Shown here: piece by piece, positions 16,205-25,462 of the stretch
How positions within the stretch are numbered: position 1 is the stretch's first letter
How the letters are laid out: each line of letters starts with the position of its first letter
Assembly: GCF_019130065.1 (NCBI RefSeq)
Contig: NZ_JAHSPG010000001.1
Coordinates: 744,001-808,000, forward strand
DNA from: Pinibacter aurantiacus
GTDB lineage: Bacteria; Bacteroidota; Bacteroidia; Chitinophagales; Chitinophagaceae
Direction of reading: 5' to 3'
DNA length: 64,000 nt
The notes under the pieces: model-generated
The model's input: the letters and a program-made list of their open reading frames with translations, nothing else
Database searches by the model: none
Told to the model about the DNA's origin: nothing
Translations under genes and position numbers: made by a program

Positions 16205-17407
16205 ATGAAAAATCCTTTAACCTCGATAACCGTTTTAACGATTATTGCATTGCTTTCATTTTCAGGAACTTTTGCACAGAAGAAAAAGAAAAAATCGACT
16301 GCGCATAAGCAAACCACCACAAAACCTTCATCTACAACTATGTCAACAGCACCTTCCGACCCATATTTATTGTTGGGAACCTATACCAATAGCGGAAAAA
16401 GTAAAGGCATCTATGTATATAAATTTGATGCGGCTACGGGTGAGGCCACAGAAGTAAACAACGTACCGAGTTCCAATCCTTCATTCCTGGCAATTTCTCC
16501 CGACAAAAAAACAGTTTTTGCCGTTAATGAAGACAACGGCCCGGGAGCGGTTTCTTCCTATGCTTTTGACAAAAAAGACGGTTCTCTTTCTTTCATCAAT
16601 ACCGAGCCAACTTCGGGTGAATCTCCTTGTTTTGTAGCGACGAGCAAAAACGGAAAATTTATTGCCGTGGCAAATTACAGCTCGGGCAATTATCTTGTGT
16701 ACCCGGTAGAAAAAGATGGCAGCATTGGCGAGCCTGTTGAAAAAAGAAAAGACGAGGGCACGGGACCAAACACAAAAAGGCAGGAAAAGGCACACGCTCA
16801 CGCAACAGTCTTCTCCCCTGATAACAAGTACCTGTTTATAAATGATTTGGGCACGGATAAAATAATGATCTATCATTTCAATGCGGCTACGGGAAGCCTT
16901 ACCCCTGCAAAAACACCTTTCGTAGCAGTGAAGCCGGGCAGCGGTCCGCGCCACATGACGTTTGATGCGAGCGGTAAATTCGCTTACCTGATGACCGAGC
17001 TTAGCGGCGAAGTGGTAGTGTATAAATACAATGAGGGTCAGTTCAAAGAGGTGCAAACCATATCAAGTCACCCTGCAGATTTTAAAGGATCCATTGGTTC
17101 CGCAGATATTCATATTTCTCCTGACGGCAATTTCCTTTATGCATCTAATCGCGGCGATGCCAATTCTATAGCCATTTTTAAAAGAGATGCAGCTACGGGC
17201 AAATTAACATCTGTTGGTTTTCAACCTACTATGGGAAAAACGCCACGCAATTTCAATTTCGACCCTTCAGGAAATTTCTTACTGGTGGCACATCAGCAAA
17301 GTGATGATGTTGTAATTTTTAAAGTAGATAAAAAAACAGGCCTGCTAACAGATACGGGCAAACGCATCAATGTGGGAAGTCCGGTTTGTGTGTTGTGGGT
17401 GAAATAG
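16205..17407 (+). CDS. Secreted lactonase-family seven-bladed beta-propeller (6-phosphogluconolactonase-like)
   Basis: 400 aa. Signal peptide (about 1-24), then a Lys/Thr/Ser-rich stretch (about 25-50) and a YbhE/Pgl-type beta-propeller (about 55-400). Blade repeats include FLAISPDKKTVFAVNE, VFSPDNKYLFINDLGTDKI and IHISPDGNFLYASNRGDANS; the GSGPRHMTFD segment is typical of the family. Cytosolic members hydrolyse 6-phosphogluconolactone, but this one is predicted to be exported, so the true substrate may be another lactone. The stop lies next to a TTAGGAG repeat arm. Confidence 0.88.
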   Translation: MKNPLTSITVLTIIALLSFSGTFAQKKKKKSTAHKQTTTKPSSTTMSTAPSDPYLLLGTYTNSGKSKGIYVYKFDAATGEATEVNNVPSSNPSFLAISPDKKTVFAVNEDNGPGAVSSYAFDKKDGSLSFINTEPTSGESPCFVATSKNGKFIAVANYSSGNYLVYPVEKDGSIGEPVEKRKDEGTGPNTKRQEKAHAHATVFSPDNKYLFINDLGTDKIMIYHFNAATGSLTPAKTPFVAVKPGSGPRHMTFDASGKFAYLMTELSGEVVVYKYNEGQFKEVQTISSHPADFKGSIGSADIHISPDGNFLYASNRGDANSIAIFKRDAATGKLTSVGFQPTMGKTPRNFNFDPSGNFLLVAHQQSDDVVIFKVDKKTGLLTDTGKRINVGSPVCVLWVK

Positions 17408-17503
17408 AGAGATTAGAAATTAGGAGTTAGGAGTTAGAATAGTCGCAATTCTTTTTGCTTTTTGACAATTCTAATTCCTAACTCCTAATTCCTGATTTCT
17501 AAA
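17408..17503. repeat. Inverted heptamer-array element, TTAGGAG/TTAGAAA family
   Basis: Left arm GATTAGAAATTAGGAGTTAG (from 17411); right arm CTAATTCCTAACTCCTAATT and following bases (17470-17503). The right arm contains the stop codon of the VOC gene. The spacer is about 35 bp, between two convergent genes. Confidence 0.85.
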
Positions 17504-17981
17504 TCAGCGCCAACAGCGCATCCAAATCCAAATGCTCCGTTACCATCATAAGGTTTCCTTCTGCATCCAGCGGCCATTCTTCTTTTGGCCTGTCCCAATA
17601 TAATTCTACTCCGTTTCCGTCTGGATCATCGAGATAGAGGGCTTTGGAAACGCCATGATCTGAAGCGCCTGTTAACGGATATTTCGCATCAATCAATCTC
17701 TTTAATACAACGCCAAGATCTCTTTCTGAGGGATATAGTATTGCGGTATGAAATAATCCCGCAGCGTGGACCGGCGCCGGTCCTGTGTTCTTGCTGTACC
17801 AGGTATTCAACCCAATGTGATGATGGTATCCTCCTGCCGAAAGAAAAACAGCCTGCGTTCCGTATCGCTGCATGATCTCAAAACCAAGAATATCTTTATA
17901 AAAAGTCAACGCTTTGTCAAGGTCAGTAACTTTTAAATGTACGTGACCGATGCGTGTTTGAGGTGGTATGATGTAAGCCAT
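17499..17981 (-). CDS. VOC family protein (glyoxalase / ring-cleavage dioxygenase fold)
   Basis: 160 aa from the ATG at 17981; a longer frame exists but its extra residues come from an AATAACTG repeat. One complete vicinal-oxygen-chelate unit (about 8-130) with metal-ligand positions in IGHVHLKVTDLDKALTFYKD (His), HHHIGLN (His) and DDPDGNGVELYWD (Glu). The closest match in style is the N-terminal half of catechol-2,3-dioxygenase-like proteins. The substrate is unknown. Its stop codon lies in a TTAGGAA repeat arm. Confidence 0.88.
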   Translation of the reverse strand: MAYIIPPQTRIGHVHLKVTDLDKALTFYKDILGFEIMQRYGTQAVFLSAGGYHHHIGLNTWYSKNTGPAPVHAAGLFHTAILYPSERDLGVVLKRLIDAKYPLTGASDHGVSKALYLDDPDGNGVELYWDRPKEEWPLDAEGNLMMVTEHLDLDALLALI

Positions 17982-17983
17982 GA

Positions 17984-18182
17984 TTGAATAATTGAATAAC
18001 TGAATCATTGATTAATTGAAAATTGAAAGTTGAAAATTGAAAATGAATACAGTTGTTAGTTGGTTGTTATTGGTTATTAGGCCTTGGTTTTGAAAAAGTC
18101 TTCATCAGATCTAACAACTTCGACTAGCAGCCAATTTTCAACTTTCAATTTTCAACTAGAGGGCGAATGCAATTCGCCCCTA
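17984..18182. repeat. Mosaic of four nested repeat families
   Basis: In order: a TGAATAAC-type arm (about 17984-18008), TTGAAAA arm (18013-18045), TTAGTTG arm (18052-18092), its short mirror CTAACAAC (about 18110), the TTGAAAA mirror (18131-18156) and the palindrome AGGGCGAATGCAATTCGCCC (from 18160). The palindrome overlaps the TAG stop of the DUF1801 gene (18180-18182). Confidence 0.82.
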
Positions 18183-18779
18183 CCGGTATTTATCGTTTAA
18201 CGTCCTTCCTTCTTCGCACATTGCAACTATTTTTGCAATGCGGTCGTTACGGGTTTCTTCGCGCTTTGCGGTGGTTACCCACTCTACAAATTCTTTCTTG
18301 TAGCCGTAAGTAAGAGCGTCGTAAAATGTTTTTGCCTTTTTGCTTTTCGCCAATGCCTTTTCAAGATCTTCGGGTGTATCAACGTCTTTGTTCTTGACCA
18401 CCCTTTTATAACCTTTCTTATTGATCGCAACAGATTCTTTGATATATGCGGTCAATGTTTTTTCATCGAGTTCGCTTGCATCGACATATTTTATTGAACG
18501 GCTAAACTCATTGTCAACACAGTGATTGAAGAGTTTCTTTGCATCTTTCATTGCATCACCGTTGAAGAAAGTAAGCTTTACATGTTGCTTAAAAGCTCCA
18601 TAGCCGCAGACCATTCCGTTGGATGCATAGTGCGGCCCCCACTTCCATTCTTCTACAAGGCTATCATCAGCATTCAAAATAATGGAGCGCAGCTTTGTGC
18701 AGATTGCCTTAGAAAACTCAGGCATTTCCTTGATATAATTCGTAATCTCTTTCGGCGCGTCTTTTTTTGCTGTTGGCAT
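18180..18779 (-). CDS. DUF1801 protein with YdeI-like C-terminus
   Basis: 199 aa from the ATG at 18779 (MPTAKKDAPKEITNYIKEMP). The N-terminal DUF1801 fold (about 10-115) has EEWKWGPHYASNGMVCGYGA. The C-terminal helical part (about 130-195) matches the OmdA/YdeI type (LAKSKKAKTFYDALTYGYKK, EFVEWVTTAKREETRNDRI). Both families are widespread in Bacteroidota and poorly characterised. An upstream frame extension runs through a repeat and is rejected. Confidence 0.85.
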   Translation of the reverse strand: MPTAKKDAPKEITNYIKEMPEFSKAICTKLRSIILNADDSLVEEWKWGPHYASNGMVCGYGAFKQHVKLTFFNGDAMKDAKKLFNHCVDNEFSRSIKYVDASELDEKTLTAYIKESVAINKKGYKRVVKNKDVDTPEDLEKALAKSKKAKTFYDALTYGYKKEFVEWVTTAKREETRNDRIAKIVAMCEEGRTLNDKYR

Positions 18780-18799
18780 AAGAAAAATTGAATAGTTAT

Positions 18800-18846
18800 T
18801 TAGCACGCAGATGACACGGATTAGACGGATTTGCACGGTTTTTTTT
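18800..18846. repeat. Single arm of the CAGATGACNCNGATTAGAC family
   Basis: GCAGATGACACGGATTAGAC (from 18806) followed by GGATTTGCACGG matches the arms at 23347-23390 and 35205-35250. It is unpaired here, between the CE15-type and DUF1801 genes. Confidence 0.6.
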
Positions 18847-18859
18847 CGCTGTGCAAATA

Positions 18860-20233
18860 TCACTTCCAGTACTTATCGGTGTAGCTCAAAAACGTCGGCC
18901 AGTTGGGTCCTGTTGTATGTCCACCGCTGTGTTGACGAAACGCTATTTCTCCATCTGTTAATGGTGTTTCTATTGGTGGCATTTGTGTAGTGCCCAATCC
19001 TTTTTTTCTGAGCAATTCATAAACTGGTCCGGCATACAAGCCTCCAAGAAAAAGACCTTTCCCATCGATCCAATTGCCTTCTACATACGGAGACCCTACG
19101 CTGATAAATACCGGCCTTGGCGCGCAAAGAGCAACCAATTCATGTGCATCTACGGGAAGATCATTTGGTGTTAACGGACCGGCATATTTAATAAAGTTTC
19201 CGGCAAACCAATGATACTCCGATGATGAGGCGAGATTCTCTACCTGCTCACCAAATGTACGACGCAATATTTTTCCGCCACCAGCTCCGGAAGATCCAAT
19301 GAACCCAATGGAAATGCGCGGCTCATAAGCCATGGCAACAAGTGCCGCTTTGCCGTAGCGCGAAAGTCCTTCAATCGCGATTCGTTTTTTGTCGACGGCT
19401 TTATCCGTTTCAAAATAATCAATCGCCCGGCTTGCGCCCCACGCCCATGCGCGCAATGCCCCCCAGTCATCTGGTTTGCGTGGCTGGCCCTTGTTCACCA
19501 AACCAATAATGCCCTGTGTTAGCCCCGCTCCGTTATCAGCCTGATAACTGGTTGGTACAAGAATCGCATAACCATACCCTTTGGCCAGTACCTGTTGCTG
19601 CCATGTTGGTTCTTTGCTGGCATTTTGGGCCGGCATTCTAAAACCTGGTGGGAATACAAAGGTGAATTCCATTATCACAGGCACAGGCTTTTTTACATTT
19701 GCAGGTGTTGTTAATGTAAGATCGATATCGACTTTTACATCCGCGTAAGCGCTGTTGTCAACATGTCCGAGCAATTTTTTTGTTACAACGGGGATGTCTC
19801 CATTTTTCTCATTCACCACACTCACTACCTCCCATTTTACTTTGGGCACATTTGCAGGAACGCGGCCATATATTTCACGATCAAAATCTTTCACGATCTC
19901 TGGCCGGCGCTTGCTCCACCAAGTGTTGGCGTCTGTAACCTTTGTTCCGTTTTTTAAAACAAGCGGATCGGGTAAGGACGTGTATGTTGTAGCCTTCGAC
20001 TCATCGGCATTCGCCGCATTCGGAGCTTTTGGGTTTCCTGATGGGCCATCACGCAACGAATCTATGTGCAACAACTTCATCATTTTTTGATGATCTACCT
20101 GTGAGGCGGCCTGGATGGCTTTCATATTTGCACGCCACAGACTGTCGCGCTTCAAACTGTCAGCCACATTGCTTTGCGCAAATGTTGTTGTTAAAATGAC
20201 ATGGGAAATGAACAGGCAAGCGATCCTTTTCAT
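18860..20233 (-). CDS. Secreted CE15-type esterase (4-O-methyl-glucuronoyl esterase-like)
   Basis: 457 aa. Signal peptide (about 1-19, ending TTFAQ) then an alpha/beta-hydrolase. WGALRAWAWGASRAIDY leads to the nucleophile motif GLSRYGK, which corresponds to GCSRxGK of CE15 with Leu for Cys. FIGSSGAGGGKILRRTFGE and the late HSGGHT, with the presumed catalytic histidine, also fit. CE15 enzymes split the ester between lignin and glucuronoxylan. The CE4-like deacetylase gene ends 5 bp upstream, so the two likely form a unit for secreted polysaccharide processing. Confidence 0.85.
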   Translation of the reverse strand: MKRIACLFISHVILTTTFAQSNVADSLKRDSLWRANMKAIQAASQVDHQKMMKLLHIDSLRDGPSGNPKAPNAANADESKATTYTSLPDPLVLKNGTKVTDANTWWSKRRPEIVKDFDREIYGRVPANVPKVKWEVVSVVNEKNGDIPVVTKKLLGHVDNSAYADVKVDIDLTLTTPANVKKPVPVIMEFTFVFPPGFRMPAQNASKEPTWQQQVLAKGYGYAILVPTSYQADNGAGLTQGIIGLVNKGQPRKPDDWGALRAWAWGASRAIDYFETDKAVDKKRIAIEGLSRYGKAALVAMAYEPRISIGFIGSSGAGGGKILRRTFGEQVENLASSSEYHWFAGNFIKYAGPLTPNDLPVDAHELVALCAPRPVFISVGSPYVEGNWIDGKGLFLGGLYAGPVYELLRKKGLGTTQMPPIETPLTDGEIAFRQHSGGHTTGPNWPTFLSYTDKYWK

Positions 20234-20238
20234 GTCGT

Positions 20239-21036
20239 TTATTTTGATGATGATTGATAACGTTGTATATACTCAGCAACCTCTGTCATTGGCGCAATCC
20301 AGATTTCTTTTTCATGTTGTTTCAGGAAATGCAGCAACTGACTATGCGCCTGCAGTGAAACGTTAAGCGAATGTCCGCCTCCCACGCCATGAAAAAGAAA
20401 CACAACTAAAGTGTGCGAGTCCATTGCTTTTTGAACAAGTGAAACAAGCTGATCTCCTGATTCTCCATTGATGCCGTAACAACCTATGTCATAAAGCTTC
20501 ACATCCTGAATGCGCAGCATTTCCGGTCTTACGCCTCTGGCTCCTGTGAATTCTTTTTTTATCGGATCAAGGTAAAACGAGTCGCTGATCTTTGTATCTC
20601 CACAAGGATAAGCAAACGTCCGCGAATGCTTACCATCAATAGCTTTCAGCAAAGAGTTCATCATGTGAATTTCCTGGTCAATTTGCTGAACGGTATAATT
20701 ATTCAGGTCATTATCTGCTTTTACAAATTCCCTGCCCGGTCTTTTTCCGATGCATGGATGATAGTATGTGTGATTGCCTAACTCGTGCCCTTTAGCTGCG
20801 ATGGCGCGCCATTGGGCTGTGCGGGTATCCAGCGTTCCGGTGTAATTTGATAAGTAAAAAGTTGCTTTTAACCCAAGTGAATCAAGCGCTGGAGCAGCGT
20901 TGTCGATGTCTACGTCAAGCGCATCATCATAGGTTAAAACAACAGCACATTTTTTGTGGTGCCACAAAGTGTCTTGCGCATGAACGCTGTAGCCAAAGAA
21001 TAGAAAGAGAATTATGCAATGAATTTTGGTGTTCAT
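20239..21036 (-). CDS. Secreted polysaccharide deacetylase (CE4, NodB fold)
   Basis: 265 aa from the ATG at 21036, which opens a signal peptide (about 1-20, ending SVHAQ). NodB-type motif 1 is LTYDDALD (Asp-Asp), motif 2 is HELGNHTYYHP (HxxxH metal pair), and FAYPCGD is the motif-3-like segment. It would remove N- or O-acetyl groups from a glycan in the periplasm or outside. It precedes the CE15-type esterase by 5 bp. The region 5' of the start carries AGCCGGT-type repeats. Confidence 0.88.
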   Translation of the reverse strand: MNTKIHCIILFLFFGYSVHAQDTLWHHKKCAVVLTYDDALDVDIDNAAPALDSLGLKATFYLSNYTGTLDTRTAQWRAIAAKGHELGNHTYYHPCIGKRPGREFVKADNDLNNYTVQQIDQEIHMMNSLLKAIDGKHSRTFAYPCGDTKISDSFYLDPIKKEFTGARGVRPEMLRIQDVKLYDIGCYGINGESGDQLVSLVQKAMDSHTLVVFLFHGVGGGHSLNVSLQAHSQLLHFLKQHEKEIWIAPMTEVAEYIQRYQSSSK

Positions 21037-21065
21037 ATGGTTTAGTTGTTGGTCATATTTGAAGT

Positions 21066-21193
21066 AGCCGGTGGCCCGTAACCAATAGCCTGGCACCTGC
21101 TCTAACATTGCTGATATATACCAGCTGCTTGCATTTTATAGTCAATGATTTACACAAACACCGGCTACTGGCAACCGGCCTACCGGCAACTAT
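21066..21193. repeat. Inverted GTAGCCGG / GTTGCCGG element
   Basis: The left arm GTAGCCGGTGGCCCGTAACC (from 21065) is mirrored by the right arm around ACTGGCAACCGGCCTACCGG (about 21168-21187). The right arm reads directly into the stop codon of the S9 peptidase gene at 21190. It is a GC-rich counterpart of the AT-rich heptamer elements. Confidence 0.7.
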
Positions 21194-23310
21194 TCTTTTA
21201 TTCCCTCCAGATCGATCAGGAACGCATAATCTCTCGCAACTTCTTTCAGTCGCTGGAACCTTCCGCTGGCGCCACCGTGGCCCACGTCCATATTTGTGTA
21301 AAGCAATAGTTTATTGTGATCTGTTTTTAACTCGCGAAGTTTTGCTACCCATTTCGCCGGTTCAAAATATTGTACCTGGCTATCGTGCAAACCTGTTGTT
21401 ACCAAAAGGTTTGGATAGGCTTTCTTTTCTACATTGTCGTAAGGAGAGTAACTCTTCATGTAGAAATAACTGTCTTTATTTTTTGGATTCCCCCACTCAT
21501 CAAACTCTCCTGTTGTTAATGGAATGCTCTCGTCAAGCATCGTTGTAACAACATCTACAAAAGGAACCGCAGCGATGATACCATGCCATAAATCAGGACG
21601 CATGTTCATTACAGCTCCCATCAGCAAACCACCTGCGCTGCCGCCGTCGGCATATAAATGTTTACTGCTGGTGTATTTATTTTTGATTAAGAATTCAGCA
21701 CAATCGATGAAGTCCGTGAAGGTATTTTTCTTGTGGAACATCTTACCGTCTTCATACCATTGACGGCCCATTTCTTCGCCACCACGAATATGTGCAATCA
21801 CAAATGCAAAACCTCTGTCAAGCAAACTTAGCCTGGCACTGCTAAACGAAGGATTCATGCTGTTTCCATAGCTGCCATAGCCGTATAACAACAACGGTTG
21901 GCTGCCATCTTTTTTAAATCCTTTTTTGTATACAATTGACAACGGAACTTTTGTTCCATCCTGTGCAGTTGCCCATAGGCGTTCGGTTTCATAGTTGGCA
22001 GCATTATAGCCGCCGAGAATTTCCTGTTGCTTTAATAAAAAATTTTGCTTTGTCGCCATATCAATATCAAACGTTGATGGCGGCGTGATCATCGATTGAT
22101 AGTTGTAACGGAGTTTAGTGGCATTAAAATCCGGGTTGTATGCCACTGATGCTACATAAGCAGATTCTTTGAAGTCCAGATAATATTCTTTTTTATCTGC
22201 CCATTTGATCACTCGAATTTGAGTGGATGCTTTACTCCTTTCACTTAGTACGAGATAGTCGTTAAAAAGCTCCATTTCATCGAGCAAGACATCTGCCCTG
22301 TTGCCGATCTCTTCATGCCAAGCATCTTTGGAAGTATTGTTGACAGGGCATTTCATCAATCTGAAGTTGAGGGCGCTCCAATTTGTACGAACATAAAAAT
22401 CATTTTTGTAATGATCTACATAGTACAACATATCCTTTTCTCTTGGCGTAAAAATTTTAAACTCGTCGTCTGGATTGTTTGCTTTAATAAATCTCACTTC
22501 GGAGGAAAGTGTGCTGTTGCTATAGATAAAAATATAGTCTTCGCTTTTAGATTTTTCTACCCATGTATTATAGGTTTCATCCTGCTCAAAGAATACTACT
22601 TTATCTTCTGAAACCGGCGTGCCTATTACGTGTTTCATAACCTTTTCGCTGCGAAGAGTAAGATCATTCTGCAAAGTGTAAAAGACCGTTTTGTTATCGT
22701 TTGCCCAAACCATACTGCCGGTTGATACAGGAATTACATCTGCCAATAATTCTCCGGTAGCAAGATTTTTAAAATAGATCTGGAATTTTCTGCGGCTCAA
22801 CGTATCTACCGCGTAAGCGAGTATATTGTTATTTGGGCTCACAGCAAGCACTCCAACAGAATAGTATTTGTGATTGGCACCTTCAACGTTCGCATCAAGT
22901 AACAATTCTTCATCGCTGTCCATGGATGTTTTGCGACGCGTATATTTTGCATACTCCTTTCCTTCTTCAGTCTTAGTGATATACCAGTAACCTTTTTTGA
23001 AATAAGGAACAGATTGATCTGTTTGTTTGATGCGACCGAGCATTTCGTTATAAAGCTTGTCCTGCAAAGCTTCCGTGTGCTTCATGTTTGCATAGAAGTA
23101 ATCGTTCTCTTTAGTGAGATAGTCAACTACTTTATTGCTGTCCGGCCCCTTGAGCCAGTATTCATTGAGCCAGTAATAATTGTCAGTTCTTTTGTCACCG
23201 TGCTCTTCTAATACTTTGGGTTTCTTCTCGCAAACCGGTGGCTGTAATTGTGCTTCAACTATAGTGTTCATAACGGAAATTAGTAAAATGGTTAAGAATG
23301 CAAATCTCAT
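21190..23310 (-). CDS. Secreted prolyl oligopeptidase family protein (oligopeptidase B-like, S9A)
   Basis: 706 aa. Signal peptide (about 1-20), N-terminal beta-propeller (about 80-420), C-terminal alpha/beta-hydrolase. The catalytic triad is visible as Ser in GGSAGG (about 550), Asp in LHDSQV and His in MDVGHGGASGR. IRGGEEMGRQWYEDGK is the family signature. Such enzymes cleave short peptides, B-type after basic residues. Export through a signal peptide is common for Bacteroidota members. The stop codon is the first triplet of a GTTGCCGG repeat arm. Confidence 0.93.
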   Translation of the reverse strand: MRFAFLTILLISVMNTIVEAQLQPPVCEKKPKVLEEHGDKRTDNYYWLNEYWLKGPDSNKVVDYLTKENDYFYANMKHTEALQDKLYNEMLGRIKQTDQSVPYFKKGYWYITKTEEGKEYAKYTRRKTSMDSDEELLLDANVEGANHKYYSVGVLAVSPNNNILAYAVDTLSRRKFQIYFKNLATGELLADVIPVSTGSMVWANDNKTVFYTLQNDLTLRSEKVMKHVIGTPVSEDKVVFFEQDETYNTWVEKSKSEDYIFIYSNSTLSSEVRFIKANNPDDEFKIFTPREKDMLYYVDHYKNDFYVRTNWSALNFRLMKCPVNNTSKDAWHEEIGNRADVLLDEMELFNDYLVLSERSKASTQIRVIKWADKKEYYLDFKESAYVASVAYNPDFNATKLRYNYQSMITPPSTFDIDMATKQNFLLKQQEILGGYNAANYETERLWATAQDGTKVPLSIVYKKGFKKDGSQPLLLYGYGSYGNSMNPSFSSARLSLLDRGFAFVIAHIRGGEEMGRQWYEDGKMFHKKNTFTDFIDCAEFLIKNKYTSSKHLYADGGSAGGLLMGAVMNMRPDLWHGIIAAVPFVDVVTTMLDESIPLTTGEFDEWGNPKNKDSYFYMKSYSPYDNVEKKAYPNLLVTTGLHDSQVQYFEPAKWVAKLRELKTDHNKLLLYTNMDVGHGGASGRFQRLKEVARDYAFLIDLEGIKE

Positions 23311-23339
23311 AAGAGGGTTAGGTTTTAGGTATTGAATTT

Positions 23340-23668
23340 AAGAAAAATGGCACACAGATGACGCTGATTAGACTGATTTACACAGATTTTTTTGTTGGCG
23401 GTCTTATCTATCTGAACCCGCAACGATATCGGACTTTTTTTTAACCGCAGAGGGGGCAGAGCGGTTGGCACCGAAATAAATAGCAAGTCACGAGAGCACA
23501 GAGAGAACGAAGGCTCTCGAAACGCAAAGAACCTGACAGGTTTTAAAAGCTGTCAGGTCCTGAACAATAAACCGCCTCCTTTCCTCTGTGAAAAAAAATC
23601 TCCTTCACTCTGTGGTTAAAAAATCCGTGTAAATCAGTCTAATCAGTGTCATCAGCGTGCTCACTTGC
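23340..23668. repeat. Large nested inverted repeat (GATTAGACTGATT family plus two inner hairpins)
   Basis: Outer arms: CAGATGACGCTGATTAGACT (from 23353) and AGTCTAATCAGTGTCATCAG (about 23636-23655). Within them is a loosely paired AACCGCAGAG / CTCTGTGGTT set (about 23444 and 23618). At the centre is a perfect 9-bp stem ACCTGACAG / CTGTCAGGT (23530-23538 / 23549-23557). No gene is present in these 330 bp. Confidence 0.8.
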
Positions 23669-23671
23669 CTC

Positions 23672-25258
23672 CTACATCCACCTGTCAGCAAACGCCTGGT
23701 CGAAGTCCTGCTGGTATTTTTCAGGAATCTTTCCGTTTAGCATGCAGTTAGGTTCGAGCGATGGAAATATCTCTTCAAAGGTTTTCATCTCATTCATCAA
23801 TACACGTCTGTAAATATGCGAACGCGTGAGTTTTTTGTAGTCGTCAATTCCAGCTGCGCCCAGCAACTCCACAAAAGTTTTTACAGTGTCTGCATGATAA
23901 TTCGCAACGCGATGTTTTTTGTCGTCAACCACCAAACCCACCGCCAGTGAAGGGTTTTGTGTAGCCACACCTGTTGGACATTTATTTGTATTGCATTGCA
24001 ACGCCTGTATACAACCAATCGCCATCATCATTGCTCTTGCACTGTTGCACGCGTCTGCACCTAATGCAAATGCACGGACCAAGTGAAATCCGGATAAAAT
24101 TTTGCCTGACGCAATCACCACAATATGCTCACGAATGCCAAAGCCCACAAGCATGTTGTGAACAAAAGCCAAACCATCCAGCAATGGCGCTCCCACATAG
24201 TTAGAAAATTCCTGCGGAGCTGCGCCCGTGCCGCCTTCTCCACCATCGACTGTTATGAAATCAGGGAAAGTATCAAGCTCGATCATGGCTTTGCAGATGC
24301 CAACAAACTCACTTTTTCTACCAATACAAAGTTTGAAGCCAACAGGTTTACCTCCGGAAATTTCTCTCAGTCTTGCAACAAATTGCACAAGTTCTTTCGG
24401 TGTATTGAATGCGGAATGATAAGGTGGAGAAGCAACGGTTGTTCCGGCCTTAACGTGACGTATAGCCGCAATTTCGGGTGTATTCTTAGACGCGGGCAAA
24501 ATACCGCCATGGCCGGGCTTCGCACCTTGTGAAATTTTAATCTCCACCATTTTGATCTGCGGCTTCGAAACATTTTCTCTGAAAACTTCATCAGAGAAAT
24601 TTCCGTTTTCGTCGCGACAGCCAAAATAGCCTGTTCCTATTTGCCAAATGATGTCTCCGCCTTGTTTTAAATGATGGGGGCTGATGCCGCCTTCACCTGT
24701 GTTGTGTGCAAAGTTGCCAATCTTCGCGCCGCCGTTCAACGCCTCGATGGCATTGGAACTCAGCGATCCGAAGCTCATGGCAGAGACATTGAAAACGCTT
24801 GCTGAATAAGGCTGTTTGCAATTCTTGTTTCCTATTGTTACGCGAGGCGAATGATTGAGTTTAGTAAAATCTTTGGGCGCAATGGAATGGCTCATCCACT
24901 CGTAGCCTTCTGCATATACATCAAGCTGTGTTCCAAACGGCAGTGTGTCTGTTTCACGTTTTGCTCTTTGGTAAATGGTGGAACGATCGATCCTGTTGAT
25001 CGGTCTTCCATCAATGTCCGATTCAACAAAGTACTGGTACATTTTCGGGCGAAGTTCTTCCATCCAGTAACGCATTCTTCCCAAAACAGGATAGGTTCGC
25101 ATAATGGAGTGTTTTGTTTGCATCATGTCGTTGATGCCTACAATAGTTAAAGCGATTACAACTGCAAGAAAGACCAGCCAGTACGCACTGACAAAAACAG
25201 TAAGCAATGTACCGATGACGATTCCCGCAATGGCGCTTATTATAAATCCTTTTCTCAT
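23672..25258 (-). CDS. FMN-binding glutamate-synthase-like protein, membrane-anchored
   Basis: 528 aa. Two hydrophobic N-terminal helices (about 5-25 and 27-46) precede a GltB-like FMN barrel (about 90-500). Visible motifs are AMSFGSLSSNAIEALNGGA, GEGGISPHHLKQGGDIIWQI, GAKPGHGGILP, TVDGGEGGTGAAP and the cysteine cluster QCNTNKCPTGVATQ that can bind a 3Fe-4S centre. It lacks the glutaminase domain of true glutamate synthase, so it is not a stand-alone GOGAT. The physiological substrate of this family is unclear. Confidence 0.88.
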   Translation of the reverse strand: MRKGFIISAIAGIVIGTLLTVFVSAYWLVFLAVVIALTIVGINDMMQTKHSIMRTYPVLGRMRYWMEELRPKMYQYFVESDIDGRPINRIDRSTIYQRAKRETDTLPFGTQLDVYAEGYEWMSHSIAPKDFTKLNHSPRVTIGNKNCKQPYSASVFNVSAMSFGSLSSNAIEALNGGAKIGNFAHNTGEGGISPHHLKQGGDIIWQIGTGYFGCRDENGNFSDEVFRENVSKPQIKMVEIKISQGAKPGHGGILPASKNTPEIAAIRHVKAGTTVASPPYHSAFNTPKELVQFVARLREISGGKPVGFKLCIGRKSEFVGICKAMIELDTFPDFITVDGGEGGTGAAPQEFSNYVGAPLLDGLAFVHNMLVGFGIREHIVVIASGKILSGFHLVRAFALGADACNSARAMMMAIGCIQALQCNTNKCPTGVATQNPSLAVGLVVDDKKHRVANYHADTVKTFVELLGAAGIDDYKKLTRSHIYRRVLMNEMKTFEEIFPSLEPNCMLNGKIPEKYQQDFDQAFADRWM

Positions 25259-25287
25259 GTTTATTAGATTTTATAATTGACAAAAGT

Positions 25288-25408
25288 AAGAGGCCCAACG
25301 CTAAATGCCTAACGCGTAACGCTGGTCACCGAATCTTTAACACTTAAGGCAAAACGCAGACAGCCACTCGCGTTAAGCGTTAAGCGTTTGGCGTTGAGCG
25401 TTAAACAT
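25288..25408. repeat. Inverted octamer-array element, TTAACGCT family
   Basis: The left arm (25297-25324) has CAACGCTAAATGCCTAACGC. The right arm (25370-25405) has GCGTTAAGCGTTAAGCGTTT. The spacer is about 45 bp. It lies upstream of the glutamate-synthase-like gene and downstream of the sdhB terminator. Confidence 0.82.
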
Positions 25409-25411
25409 CAA

Positions 25412-25441
25412 ACAAAAAAGACTGCCTTTCAGCAGTCTTTC
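25412..25441 (-). terminator. Rho-independent terminator of the sdhCAB operon
   Basis: Read on the minus strand, stem AAAGACTGC / GCAGTCTTT (25418-25426 / 25432-25440) is followed by a T tract, 22 bp after the sdhB stop. Confidence 0.88.
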
Positions 25442-25462
25442 GAAATAAATATTTTGGGAAAA

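Noticed and set aside
23672-25258. True glutamate synthase large subunit
   Set aside because: There is no N-terminal glutaminase domain and no C-terminal GXGXG domain, and two membrane helices are present.
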